Source: Ilex aquifolium
Lineage: Eukaryota > Streptophyta > Magnoliopsida > Aquifoliales > Aquifoliaceae
DNA length: 64,000 nucleotides
Direction: 5' to 3'
Assembly: GCA_951799425.1 (NCBI GenBank)
Contig: OX637405.1
Coordinates: 24,903,635 to 24,967,634 of the forward strand
Shown: positions 1 through 11,971 of the stretch, piece by piece
Layout of the letters: every line of letters begins with the position of its first letter
Position numbering within the stretch: position 1 is the stretch's first letter
Made by a program: the position numbers and the translations under genes
The notes under the pieces: generated by a model
The model's input: the letters and a program-made list of their open reading frames with translations, nothing else
What the model was told of the DNA's origin: nothing
Database searches by the model: none

Positions 1-1572
1 TGTAGATGTACTTCTCTCTCTAAAAGTCACGTGAGAGGTAGGATATTAGTGCTAGTATTTTATAACAACCAAATTCTGTCTTTTAATGAAAATGCACAGA
101 ATTTCCCATTCTTACTTTTAATCACTTCTTTATTTTTTTTTTCTCTTTGGATTGTTCAAATGTTTTCATTGATCAAACAATCTGAATACATAAGATAATT
201 CAAGACATGTCTAATAAACCTTTCTTTCGGCGACAATGGGTTCATTAACTCAAATTATTGTATTGTCGAATGTGTTTGACAAAGAGCTAGTAGGTGTAAG
301 CCCTGCTGGAGTGAGTTGGATGATAAACCAATCTATTCGATAGATTCATTAAATAAATAGGTCAATTCAAATTTAACTAAAGATAAGATGAATACAAATA
401 AATATAGCATAGAGAGAGAGAGGATAAGAAAAAAAAAATTGAAAACCATAGATAAAATTCCATTCATCGCATGGGTAAGGCTGCTTGTGCAGAATACATA
501 TGACACAATCACTTAAAGTATTCAAAGTTTGATTCACTAGTAATTACTACCCTCACTTAGGAAGTCATTGGCTAGCGTAACACTCGCACTCACTTATTCT
601 ATCCGCAATATCATCATTATTAAAATCGAAAACAATTCCTTCTTCTTCAGTTAACAAGGACTGAAGTTAGCCAATTGAACTCTCCTCCATAGTGACAGGA
701 GTCCGTTTAAGGGCCTACACGAGAGAAAACGTAAAAACGTAAAAAAAAAAAAAAAAGAGATGAACTAATACCCAATCTTGCCCCCATCAATGTAAACAAA
801 CATTGATACTTGATTTTCAATAAAATAAAATTCTTGAGTATTCAATTTTGGCTTCTAAATTCAAGGATGAACTTTAGTTGGTTGAGTTAATTAGTGTTCC
901 AATATTCAGTTTGGACTAAAATAACGAAGGTCCGACGAATATTGAGCTGAGAATCTGTTTATATTTGCAGGAGAAATGATGCATGACTTTATTGTATTGA
1001 TTTGGGGGGTGCGTTGGGTTTGGGTTTCAATTGGTAAGTCAAGGAAGGAGATCGAGAAACAAATTACAAAAAAGAAAAGGGAATGTTGATGGGACCAAAG
1101 AGAGAGACAAATTTTTGGTAGATAGTAGCTTAAAACATAGATCTTACGTTCCAAAAAAAGCCTACTGCTTGCGATGGGTTATATTTGTAGTTGAAAAGAA
1201 TGATTTCTCCCTCTCTCAAAGTATGAAGAAACACACTTTTTGATGTCCAGCTCTCACACACACCCCCGCTGACGCATTCAACTCCAACAAACTCTTTGTG
1301 ATGCTTTCTACTTCATAAGAGTGTCATGTAAACTTTCTAGCACAATGTTTGGACTTATGTATATATGCCTTCTTGCCCAATCTCTCTTGGCATGTTTTTC
1401 TCTATATATGAAAATTCAAGTAAACTATGACTGTATCCTAATGGAGCAACACTAACTCAAGCTAAAAATAAGTACATTGTTTGTTTCATTAAATGTTTAG
1501 AAAAATTGAATAGAAGCTATGTGGGCATTGAAGCATTTTTATGAGTAAAACACCATATGGACTAAGGCCTCA
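1..1572. other. AT-rich intergenic DNA, no gene seen
   Basis: I see no coding region with recognisable protein similarity here. The stretch holds short A/T tracts, a short GA run near 412-422, and only small chance open frames. Confidence 0.6.
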
Positions 1573-1690
1573 ACAGAAAAGCAATACATCAATTTGGACA
1601 GTTCTCTCATGAGTCTCATCAACAATAATAACTGAATACCTATAGAGATGTGGGTCCAACAATGCTTCCTTGTAAGCATATTCAGCCTTC
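1573..1690 (-). pseudogene. DEAH-box RNA helicase exon relic
   Basis: On the minus strand about 35 codons read EALLDPHLYRYSVIIVDETH and continue ERTVQIDVLLF before a stop. This matches the motif II region of plant DEAH-box RNA helicases, ATP-dependent enzymes that remodel spliceosomal or ribosomal RNPs, where the usual form is VDEAHERT. The Ala of DEAH is Thr here. None of the other helicase motifs (GKT, SAT, QRxGRxGR) is visible on either side, so this is an isolated exon-sized fragment rather than a gene. The similarity is from recall of the motif. The particular helicase gene it came from cannot be told. Confidence 0.7.
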
Positions 1691-1786
1691 AGTATACAAT
1701 AAACAAAAATAATACTACTGGTCCATGAGAAGATTTCAAAATGTATACAGGCAGATAACTCATTCACGATAAACTAAAAACCTCAT

Positions 1787-2420
1787 CTATGATTGACACC
1801 AAAAACCTGTCATTATGATAATAAGCAGCCAAACATCTCTACGACGGTAAAACTAACCCCATTTATAATTAAAACAAAAAATCCTTCACTATCATAGTAG
1901 CACCCAGATTTTATAAGATCGAGACTGCTAGACTTTATCTCTAGTAGGGAAAGAAAATATTTATATGAGACTCAGTTTGTGGTCTTGATCAGTCTTGTTA
2001 CCCTCATTCTTCCAATATAACAAGCCAAACATCCTCCTTTTATACACCCTCCATTTCTTGACAAACTCCTACTATGCAAGGCATGCACATCAATACTACC
2101 GCCTTTGATATCTCCGATGGAATTCTCTCAACTTTGAATGTCTGGTTTTTCTTACAATATAACAAATATTGATTTTCACCTTCAAACACCTCGAAGGAAC
2201 TCATAAAGATAGCACAAATGACAAGAACCACAGAAAAATCCTTTGAAGGATCTATGTATACTCTAACTACTACTTCTATAATCCTACAACATATTTGCAG
2301 GGAAACCAAAAGATCATGAACATAATCTTTAATACTCAAAGAATATCCCTTGCTTATCTTGTTTTTTCACTTGTACCCAGTTATCATGATCACCACGAAG
2401 GCAAACACCGCATTAACAAT
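1787..2420 (-). repeat. Left arm of 0.63-kb inverted repeat
   Basis: This arm is the imperfect reverse complement of 2462-3096. Matches run from the TATGATTGACACC motif at its outer edge to the ATTGTTAAT motif at the inner edge. Read on the minus strand, the inner edge follows a splice-acceptor-like TTTTTAG. The minus-strand reading of 2420-2040 encodes the same protein as the right arm but has a TGA where the right arm has TGG, just after ITGYK, so the left copy is broken. Its remaining open part (2040-2339) is about 99 codons. Confidence 0.85.
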
Positions 2421-2461
2421 CTAAAAACAAACATACCTCTTTATACAATGTTTTGCTGGCA

Positions 2462-3096
2462 ATTGTTAATGTGATGTTTGCCTTCATGGTGATCATGATA
2501 ACCGGGTATAAGTGGAAAAACAAGATAAGCAAGGGATATTCTTTGAGTATTAAAGATTATGTTAATGATCTTTTGGTTTTCCTACAAATCTGTTGTAGAA
2601 TTATAGAAGTAGTAGTTAGAGTATACATAGATCATTCAGAGGATTTTTTTGTGGTTCCTGTCATTTGTGCTACCTTTATGAGTTCCTTCGACGTTTTTGA
2701 GCTTAAAAAGGAATATTTGATATATTGTGAGCAAAATCAGACATTCAAAGTTGAGAGAATCCCATCGGAGATATCAAGGGCAGTATTATTGATGTGCATG
2801 CGTTGCATAGCAAGAGTTTGTCAAGAAATTGAAGGTGTTCAAAAGGAGGATGTCCGGGTACTTATATCAGAAGAAAATGGGGTTAGAAGACTGATCAAGA
2901 CCACAAACTAAGTCTCATATAAATATTCTCTTTCCCTACTGGAGGTAAAGTCTAGCAGTCTCGATCTTATGAAATTTGGGTGCTACTATAATAGTGATGG
3001 AATTTTGGTTTTAATTACAAATGGAGTTAATTTTACCGCCGTGGAGTTGTTTGCTTGCTTATTAGTATAATGACTGGTTTTTGGTGTCAATCATAC
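2462..3096 (+). repeat. Right arm of 0.63-kb inverted repeat
   Basis: This is the inverted copy of 1787-2420, separated from it by about 41 bp. A transcript through both arms would fold into a long imperfect hairpin. The spacer carries a short piece (ACATACCTCTTTATACAATG) that resembles 3464-3483, so the rearrangement involved the neighbouring minus-strand gene relic. Confidence 0.85.
2474..2911 (+). CDS. Unrecognised 145-aa protein in the inverted repeat
   Basis: An open frame from ATG 2474 to a TAA at 2909-2911. An upstream in-frame extension to 2453 has no ATG. The N-terminus (FAFMVIMITGY) is a single hydrophobic, membrane-like segment. It is followed by a basic KWKNKISKG stretch and a mixed region with ICCRIIEVVVRVYID and FKVERIPSEISRAVLLMCM, ending VRRLIKTTN. 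I do not recognise the family. The left arm encodes a diverged copy with a stop, so at least one copy is dead. This one may be only the terminal exon of a longer gene, because the arm begins where the other copy has a splice acceptor. Whether it is expressed is unknown. Confidence 0.4.
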   Translation: MFAFMVIMITGYKWKNKISKGYSLSIKDYVNDLLVFLQICCRIIEVVVRVYIDHSEDFFVVPVICATFMSSFDVFELKKEYLIYCEQNQTFKVERIPSEISRAVLLMCMRCIARVCQEIEGVQKEDVRVLISEENGVRRLIKTTN

Positions 3097-3112
3097 ATTA
3101 AAAATCTTAAGA

Positions 3113-3791
3113 TTAGCTGATTTTGCTCCGCTCACAATTTGACGGAATATCGTCACTCCAATCTTCAAAATCCAATTCACCAAAAGAGCCACCCGTACAG
3201 ACCTTTCTAGAAACACAATAATTAAATTAGAATAATATATGGATAAAGGAAAATGCTATTTGCACCTAATTTGAGAATCTAATCTAGGGACCCAATGATT
3301 TACAACTATTGGATTAGTTGTGGGCTCTATCTAACATTATAATTCACAACTAATCTAATGGTTACATTGAAGTCACATCACTAGGTCCCCAAATAAGGTC
3401 CCTATAGCATTTCTCATGAATAAAACATACCATAAAATAAATTTAGTTTAATACAAAACAAACATACCTTTTTATACAATGTTATCAGCCAATCTAAAAA
3501 CAACAAAAATTAAATAAATAATGTTATTTAATATATTGAATAAAATGAAAGCGAACAAGAACAGTAATTTAAATTCAAAATTAACCTTTTTATATGTTGT
3601 TCTCATCCAAGCTACACACTGCAAAATATTTAATAGTTAAAATCTCAATAAAACATAAATTTCAACCTTGCTTTTAAGTCAAAGTTTACCCTTTCAAAAG
3701 ATCTTCCAATCTGATTGTAATAGTAGTTAACCACCGCTAATCCAACGACGGTGAACAATACAACAAGTATGAGTAACAGTGAAATATTCAT
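3113..3791 (-). pseudogene. Degraded multi-exon membrane-protein gene
   Basis: Several minus-strand pieces look like exons of one gene. Exon 1 is 3690-3791: it starts ATG, gives 34 residues with a strong hydrophobic helix (MNISLLLILVVLFTVVGLAV) and ends at a GTAAAC donor. A 33-bp piece near 3590-3625 reads CVAWMRTTYKK between AG and GT. A 26-bp piece ending in a GTATGT donor lies near 3460-3485. A last exon, 3113-3206, follows TTTCTAG and ends with an acidic tail (GGSFGELDFEDWSDDIP) and TAA. In the expected phase the 26-bp piece contains stops, so the chain is not intact. A MITE (3248-3415) sits in the last intron. The family is not recognised. The adjacent inverted repeat encodes what may be another exon of the same gene. 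Confidence 0.45.
3248..3415. mobile_element. Small MITE, 9-bp TSD
   Basis: 168 bp with inverted ends (GGAAAATGCTAT against GAGAAATGCTAT) flanked by ATGGATAAA at 3239-3247 and ATGAATAAA at 3416-3424 (8 of 9 match). The TSD length fits Mutator-type elements. It shares internal wording (GGGACCCAATGAT) with the MITEs at 6300-6478 and 44934-45105. Confidence 0.65.
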
Positions 3792-3831
3792 CCTGTCATT
3801 CATTGATTCATGAAAGTATTAGGGTCCATTT

Positions 3832-4415
3832 GGTTAGGAAGAAAAAAAATGATAGAAAGTAAAGTAAAAAAATAATAATAGAAAATATATTTTCATGCAT
3901 GTATCTGGTTAAAATGAAAAATTTACTGAAAAGTTTTAAAAAAATTTCATTCTATTGTTTGAAAAAAAGTAAAGTTATAAGAAATTTTTTATAATTATCT
4001 AAATTACCCTTAATTATATTAAATCGGTCTAAAAAATGTAATTATAATTGAAAGTTAAAATTTTTAAAAAAAGTGGTCCGAAATCTAATTTTAAGACAAT
4101 CACCAACATAAAGATTTTTGAGTCAAATTATATGATTAATCAAATTCATACCAAAATTTTTTAAAATTAATAACCAATAAAATATTTTAAGAAAAATAAG
4201 GATAACATAGGAAGTTAGTTATAAATCACAACTTTCTTGCATTTCCTTGTGTTTTTTACAAGAAAAAAAAGTTGGTTATTTGTGAGAAAATTCAAGTATG
4301 AAAGAGAATTATTTTTTCTATTTTTTTTCCTTTTCATGTTAACCAAATACATTAAAATTTTAAAAAAATTCTCTTTCTTGCATTTTTTACCATTCTCCCG
4401 CTAAATAAACGAATC
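3832..4415 (+). mobile_element. Harbinger-like MITE, copy 1
   Basis: 584 bp starting GGGTCCATTTGGTTAG and ending in a decayed complement (CTAAATAAACGAATC), flanked by TTA at 3829-3831 and 4416-4418. A TTA duplication and GGGTC ends fit PIF/Harbinger MITEs. The element at 39695-40302 is the same family in the opposite orientation. Confidence 0.65.
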
Positions 4416-5140
4416 TTACGGAAAAAATTAACGTCAACGCCCAAAGAAAATAGATAATGAAGCAAATAGAGGACTTAAAATCATTTTAAACATTTCTTCG
4501 ACTTCTATTCAGTTTTTTTAATATTAATAGTTTCGTTGACATGTAAAAAATCATTGGACTTGGACCGAGCTCTGTGTGGGCAAATGAATGGACGTAATGA
4601 GAATAACCACCCTAATGGTGCATATGTAAACAATTTGTAGTAATAAGCTGCTATGACTCCGAGCAAGACATGGAGAAAAAACGTATAATGATAAAGAGGG
4701 TAAAAATAGGGTACACTATTTTTTTTCTTATTATATTCATCCTTTTGGTTAACATATAACAGGTCATTGGACCTAAGCTTCTCCCACATTGAATCCCAAA
4801 AGAGCAAGCAATATCAAGTATGTTTCATTTCAACATTATTAAGGCAGTTGCAGCTTGCAAAAGTCCAAGCACATTCATCTGTGGACTTACTATTTTTTTT
4901 TTCAATGCTTTAACAACAATGAATATATAATGAAGAGTATCACCTGAAACATCAACAATGTGGAGATTCTGTCCGAGAGCTTGTGGAGATTCTATGCAAG
5001 AGGTTTTAAAATTGAATTAAGTGTGTACTCGTTGGGAAAGAGAGTGTGTGTGTTGGTTTTTACGGTGTAGCAGCCAAGAACTGGGTTAGAGACTTAGAGT
5101 CGAATAAGACAGTGAAGGAGTGACAGCCGGTGAGTTGTTG
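4416..5140. other. Intergenic, no gene supported
   Basis: A 100-codon minus-strand open frame (4505-4807) has no recognisable domain and looks like decayed repeat sequence. Nothing else is supported. Confidence 0.5.
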
Positions 5141-5332
5141 TGACTGTGATCCGGTGGTGAATGGGTGGTTTTTGGTAAAGGAATGGGGAGAGAGATGGTT
5201 TGTAGAAGAGGACAGAGAGCTTGGACAGAGATGCTCTGACTATGATCTGGTGGTGAATGGGTGATTTTTTGTGAGGGAATGGGGAGAGAGATGGTTTGTA
5301 AAAGAGGACAGAGAGCTTGGACAAAGAGTTGT
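5141..5332. repeat. Two-copy 96-bp tandem repeat
   Basis: Two consecutive copies (5141-5236 and 5237-5332) share GGTGGTGAATGGGTG, then GGAATGGGGAGAGAGATGG and GAGGACAGAGAGCTTGGACA, with about 10 differences. An open frame across them on the minus strand is a by-product. Confidence 0.85.
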
Positions 5333-5721
5333 AGTGGCTTAAATAACAGGGCGACACATGTAAAGTATTTGTTGGAAAATTTCGCACTTTTAGAATTTTC
5401 TAGAATTTGAGTAAATATTTGGTGTAACAGTTAAACCATGTTAACATTACAAATGGTCCAATGAAAAATTAATAAATAGAATAAAGTGCTTTTTATCATG
5501 TGAAGTGGTTAGATATGACATGACAGGGTGCTTATGAATTTTAATTGATCCTACTTGCTAACTTGTTTATTTGTTATTGAACTATTATACCACATAATAA
5601 TATTGACATAATTTAACAATTACGCTCAATATTTTTTTATGTCGTGTATAAATCTCTACATATTTGAGTTTGTGTTGCGTAACTGAATCGTATCAAGTCA
5701 AATTGGTTAACATGATTATAA

Positions 5722-6149
5722 GGGTAAAATATATTTTTAGTTTTCAAAATATATGTATAATATGTATTTGATCCCCAATTTTTCAATTGTGTCTATTTGG
5801 TCTCTAAAATTTTTAATCACTATCTACGTAGTCCAATCCTAAATATCCATCAAAAAATCGCTAACGATTCTAGTCTCGCGTCAATCACGTGAGACCAAAT
5901 AAACACAAATTAGACACTTTAGGGATTAAATATATACAAATTAAAAACTTTAAGGACCAAATATACACAAATTAGAAATCACGTGATTGACATATGACTA
6001 AAACCGTCAACGATTTTTTGACGAATGTTTGAGAATGAACCACTTAGATAGAAATTATAAACATTAAGAATCAAATAGACACAATTAAAAAAATTGGGAT
6101 TAAATAAACATTAAATACATACTTTAAAGATTAAAAATATAATTTATTC
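5722..6149. mobile_element. Foldback (Mutator-like) MITE
   Basis: 428 bp whose halves are imperfect inverted copies: it starts GGGTAAAATATATTTTTAG and ends with a matching complement in ATAATTTATTC. Flanks are TGATTATAA (5713-5721) and TAATTATAA (6150-6158), 8 of 9 identical. The architecture matches the foldbacks at 21204, 43247 and 62761. Confidence 0.65.
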
Positions 6150-6299
6150 TAATTATAATACAAACATGTTAATACTAAATCCATACTCTATGTGTTTGTG
6201 TTTTCACGTCAAGTTGGCAGGTGACAACCGGTGGTTACAGCCATTTGAATATCCGTAGGATAGTTTGGAAGTTCCTTCAAATTTTGATGGTTTTTGGGG

Positions 6300-6478
6300 T
6301 TCAATATTCTTGAAAGTGACATTTCTGAAATGGAATCATGATGTTGATGGGAGCTTAATTGTACATGGTTGGATCAATGGGTCCCAATTAAAAAAGTTGA
6401 TGGGACCTATTCATCCAATGATTCATGTTCATTTCGGATGCACATTTGGGATACAAATTTGGGTTACATAGTATTTCC
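6300..6478 (-). mobile_element. MITE remnant related to 44934-45105
   Basis: The right edge reads CAAATTTGGGTTACATAGTA followed by TTTCCC, the complement of the terminus at 44934. Internal GGGACCTATTCATCCAATG wording is shared. The left terminus and TSD are not clear, so the start is approximate. Confidence 0.4.
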
Positions 6479-6594
6479 CTAAAATACTATTCAAAAATAT
6501 TTTAAATAAGTAAGATAAATAATTATAATCCATGCATAAAATTTATTATGTCAATAATAAATTTTATGAGATAAATGATAAGTAGACTTATCTC

Positions 6595-7346
6595 CAGGGG
6601 CGGAGCCAGAAATTTGGGATAGTGGGGGCAAAAATTTTAGCAACAACAATACTATATGTACTAAATTGGAAAAGCTAATGTATTATTACCGTTGGTTTAA
6701 CAAATAAAATGCATTTAATGCTGATACCCTATGCTAATTCAATAATAACAATGTGTTATATTATCAAATTAGGTCTTTCAATTATATGTTAGTAACATTT
6801 TTTTAACAAAAGTAAAATTTAAAATTTTGAAGTAATAATAAATTAAACGAGGTGACCCAACATGTGGCTTCTGCTATTGCAAGGTCTGGAGTAAGATGTA
6901 CATATTATTATCTTGCATGTGAGAGAGTATTTTTTTTTTTTTTTTGCAACTTGAATCCTTAACATTCAAATCATAAAGGAGCAACGTATACCTTATCTTT
7001 ACCATCTTATTGACTAATTTGTATATTATAAAAAATATTACATAATAATATTATCATTTAATGTGTCAAAATTTACAAAGATGAGAGTAAGGGGGCTTCA
7101 TATAGGGGAGAGAACGAAAAGCTCCAAAATTTCTTGAACACTTGTTGAGAGATTCAACTAAATAATCAATAATCAAGTAAAGAAATTTAATCTTAATGTT
7201 AGAAATTATTAAGTAAATTAAAAATGTATATGAATTTTTGTGGGGGCAAATTTAGAATATATTAAAATTTATATAAAAAAATATTTGGACAACAAAATTG
7301 AGTGGGGGCAACTGCCCCCACAAAGCTAAGTGTAGCTCCGCCCCTG
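6595..7346. mobile_element. Non-autonomous hAT element
   Basis: 752 bp with perfect 12-bp terminal inverted repeats, CAGGGGCGGAGC and its complement, and an exact 8-bp TSD, CTTATCTC, at 6587-6594 and 7347-7354. A GGGGGCA motif sits just inside both ends. No transposase frame is present, so it depends on an hAT transposase elsewhere. Confidence 0.92.
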
Positions 7347-10008
7347 CTTATCTCCCCACAAATTCTTGATTCTAACCCACAACATCTTGCTTGGAATGAT
7401 AAAAACTCTCCATTGTCTCAAATCCATTTTGTACTTATTTGATAAAAAGGTATGAAGTGTATGATTTTATACTTTGTTGTGGCTTGTTTCAAGTAAATAC
7501 ATTTTTTTTAAAATTATTAAATAAATTTTTTAAATGAATCGAAACAATGCGTTATTTGGTGCAATAGAGCATATATTTAGTTATAATTTTAGATTATTTG
7601 ATTAATTTGTATTGAACTTATTGACAATTTAATGAAATTGAATCAGCATTTAGTGGTACGCAAGTGATTTGGCAAAAAAATTCAGCTAAAATTGTTTATT
7701 ATTATTATTTGATTGGTATTTATAAGTAATTGGACCAAATTAAAACAATTTTCTCTATTTAATTGAAAATATATAATATTCTAATGTACCTGCTAAAATT
7801 AATTTTGATAGTTTTAAATAATTAAAAATTTAACATCAACACTAACTTATAAACTAATTAAATATCAATGTTCACCCCTCTTAGTAATTCCATCCCTGCC
7901 GATCTCAGTATATATGCACTTTTTTTTGTTTTTTTTGCTCATTGTATATATGCACATTTGTGTATACTAGTTGGTGCACATATCTTAAATTAAAGTTGTA
8001 GAATATTTTCTCTAAAAGCCACTACTTTAATGAGTATAGATGAGAACCACATTTTATAAGAAAACACCACGGAAAAAACACTGGCTAGACTAAATCTAAT
8101 AGAATGTTTAGTACAAATACATTGTTCTCCATTTTATCCTTAACTATTGTTTTTATAATTTTTTCATGTATTTCTAATTGCAGAATAGAGAAAGAATTTG
8201 GATAATAATGAGAATAAGTTATAACATGAGTTAAAGAGCGAACAACAAAGAAGCAAAACTAATAATAGTCTAAATGCGAAGATCAATTTACAAATATTAA
8301 ACACATATATTTGTAAAGCATGAGCCAAATACAAGAATTTGTAGTATAATGTGTGTATGACTTAAAGCTTAGCAATTAGAGCATACGAATATATTGATTT
8401 TTCTTATACAAAGTATCAAAAAAATAAATTATAAACCCAAAACTATAGAAAAAAATTACAAAATAGCTATGGCAAAGTAGGAAACGAATTTGTAAAAGCA
8501 CAGAAAAAGAATGTAATGCAAATGCAAAAATAAGGATGGATTCAACGGTAAAAACAATGATATTTTTATACACTGCGGATGCTTGATTATGACCTGATTG
8601 AAAAGCAACAAAAGTGATACAACTTAACACTCAGTCAATTATGTTACACTGAACCCAACAGACCACACCACCATAGTGCATTGGAATCATCATTTCGTAA
8701 CTCGTAACTTTATTTTGGTTTTCCCAACAACCAAAATATGTCTACAAAAAATCAAAACTGAAAAAAAAAAAATTGACCTCAAATAGTTTCAAGATTTGAA
8801 TACATGGTTGCACACAATCACAAATTATCAAAGATTAAGCACCCCATAAGCTTATAATAGAACAATATCAATGCACATGCTAAATTTATCATATATTCAA
8901 TAATTATACATCTTATTCTAGTAAACAAAACCATCAAAGACCAACCCTTAATAGACAAAAAACTTTCTCGGAATGACTTGATCACGTACAAGAATGGAAT
9001 ATGCTATTATGTAGCATGTTGTTCCCAGATTACTGATGCCAACAGATGAGTCCGATTAAACACATAGATATTTTGATCGGTCAATGAGCTAGCGAGATTA
9101 CCGTAACTTTTCGATTTCCATTGTATGAACCCACAAAATTGATATGGTGTGTCTTTTGTATTTACACGACAACCTTGACAAATAGGCTTTGGTTTCATGT
9201 ATAATTGACCTATATCGGCTTCCATTGATTGAATGAATTTTCCTATACAAGTCGATAATCAATAACAAATTAAAATCATGATAATAAGCAAAAATTTAGT
9301 TTAAAATCAATTATGAGAAATTAATCTATTTTTTTCAAGTTGTTAGATAACTGCTAAATAAAGTTAAACCTTAATGATAAATGTAGAAACTTTTTTGGGG
9401 TACCAAAAAGTATCTCACAACGAAGCAATACAACCACAAAACTAAATATGTTCAATCTTGCCTTGAAAAAATAGAATTAGGTATGTTCACCGATTTGTGA
9501 AAGTTATTCTATGATTTTATACTAAATTAACTATCTCCTCATAGTGTAATAAATCTATGTCACAATATTCTACTAAGCCTAAAATTCAAAACTAAGTTGA
9601 GGAATTTTTTTTTTTTTTTGGTGGGTCTTAAGAAAACACAAGAAAAAAAAAAACCAAAAAAGTGGAGTATGTCAAAAGAACAAACACAATAGAGACTGAA
9701 AAAAATGCATAACAAAATAAATGACACAAAACGATTCAACATACGTAAAAGTTACAATAATAATATAAGTATCAAAAGTAACACATAAAGGTTATACCAT
9801 AAAGTCAAACCTTACATAACCCCTTCAATTTAACAATAAGTTATCCTGAAATTTCTTATGAGAATCCTTCACCTCATTACCTTTGACAATTTTGCCCCTA
9901 AATCCACAAAACTAAAAAATAACCAAAAAAAAAAAAATTTGAGACCGACCAAAATCGATCACCACCCATATATTATCAACCAAATTCAAGACAAAATAGA
10001 AGTAAAAC
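7347..10008. other. AT-rich intergenic DNA
   Basis: No gene is recognised. Small minus-strand frames at 8376-8630, 9007-9225 and 9560-9742 lack recognisable domains. The 9007-9225 frame (72 codons, with a CQGC motif) is the least repeat-like but has no support as a gene. Confidence 0.5.
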
Positions 10009-11970
10009 TGTAACGCCCCAAAATCCCCCTTAGACGACATTACTATTTAAAAGCATTCACATCATGAGAGCAACTAATAAGATCCATAAATACATAAAAT
10101 TTCATTCATCATCCATAATATCTACAATATCATCCAAAAGAATATGCCAAAACATGATCATTATATCCAAAAGAATATGTCAAACTATGGCAATTACACC
10201 CAAAAGAATATGTTAAACTATTATTTCGCAGCAGAATAAGGAAAATATTAACATGAACATTATCTCAAAATGAATCTCCTAGTCTAGAACATAAAAAGAA
10301 CAATTCTAGACATCCCCCTCAGGATCCACATGCCCATCCACTTGAGCTTCTCAAAGTACCTACTCGTCCACTCCAAACTCTTCCTCTAAACCAAAATCTG
10401 AAAGGAATATTGTTTGTAGGGGGTGAGCACTAAGCTCTGTAGGAAAATCTTCCCAAACTTGAACAAGGTTTTGAAAACATATAAAACAGTCGGTCTCATT
10501 TTACAAATATTATATATAACTTTTGACATAAAACAATGACATTTTAACAGATCTCCATTGTACACAACAACAATAAATTAAATGAAGTAGTAAAACCAAT
10601 TCCCAACAATAAACCAATTCCAACTATAAACGATTTCCAACATTCTTGTAATAAACCATTTCCACAACAATAAACAATAACCCACAATTTGTACAATTTC
10701 TCACAATATATCTCAAACCACAACTTGTATATGTATCTCAGGTATGATGTATGACATCGCATGAATAAACACATCGAGAATATCCTGGCCCACACACACA
10801 CACCTAATCCTTGCAATGATATCCAACTTTAGGAAGGGCGTATACCAACGCATTGGCAGTGACGAATCCAACTCAGGAATAATATACTAACCCTTAGCCT
10901 TGGTATTACGTACGTGAGCGAATAGTGGTTTGGTACTCACAAGGCACCAACTCCACTACGAGTGGTAGGAAAAATTTAAACCCGAACGGAGTAAGAAACG
11001 CATCTACCCACTCTACGATACCCGGTCAACGGCCACCCATGTTCATCCAAACATCTACACAAGAGATACAATACCAACCAATTTCTCAAATCACAAGTAA
11101 ATCAAAAACCTTATATTCCATAGGTATTTTTCCAACGAAGCATTCAAGAAAAATATGCAAGAGATCATCAAACATATATTTTTATTGTTCAAACAAAGTA
11201 CTAGAGTTTTGAAAACAAGAACAAAGGAATATCAAGAAGAAAAATCCATATTTCTCAAAAACTAGAGTTTTGGTATCAATAACAAGAATTTTATGGCTAT
11301 CAAACCATAACTTCATTCAAAACATGGTTTGCAAGAACATCAAGAAATATGGATTCCATAGCATATATCTAAGATTTAGAGTCAAAACATACATATATAT
11401 ATACAGTGATGAAATGTGAGAATCCCCTTCAATCTTGTGTTGCTCCCTTTCTTTCTTACTCTCCAAAGCTCTCTAGTGGTTATAATTGATGAAATGTGGC
11501 TAAGGGAGATAGCCTTAAGTATTTATAGTGTAAAGATTGGAAAGAACACCCAAAACAGGTCTGGGACGTGAAGCCCCCGGCTTGGTGCGTCCGGACACGT
11601 GTTTTTTACTGTCCGGACGCGTGTTTCTTTGCCCAACTTTCTGCGAAACGCGTCCAGACGTGTGTCTATTCCCGTCCGGACGCGGGTGACAGTATTCTCT
11701 CAACTTCCTGATCGATTTTGACCTATTTAGAAGCCGATTCAGAAAATTTTCGTGAAATACATTTTTGTAACCCTTGAAGTCTAGTTTCTACTATCCAAAA
11801 ATAAAATCAATCAGAGTTGGGAGTAAAAATTTATGGCTAAAATACTAAGGTAGTGTCAAATTTTTTCCTATCCGAATTCTTTCTAAAATGTGTTTAAACT
11901 CTGGGATACTTCCTAATTTCTAACGTACCCCATATTACCTCTCCCAAGGTTTCTCAATCTTCCGGATTCA
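10009..11970 (-). mobile_element. Long LTR (probable solo LTR), reverse orientation
   Basis: On the minus strand this reads like a retrotransposon LTR ending GGGGCGTTACA (TGTAACGCCCC at 10009 on the plus strand). A TATA-like CTATAAATACTTAAGG lies near 11511-11528. No gag or pol frames adjoin it. The right edge is blurred because atp1-derived DNA starts near 11972, and I could not find a matching TSD. The superfamily is undetermined; about 2 kb would be long for a copia LTR. Confidence 0.5.
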
Positions 11971-11971
11971 A

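Noticed and set aside
4505..4807. 100-codon minus-strand frame
   Set aside because: No recognisable domain, and the reading looks like decayed repeat DNA.
9007..9225. 72-codon minus-strand frame with cysteines
   Set aside because: Too short, no splice partners found nearby, and no family recognised.
10009..11970. Complete LTR retrotransposon
   Set aside because: Only one LTR-like unit is present; no second LTR, gag or pol, or primer-binding site was found.
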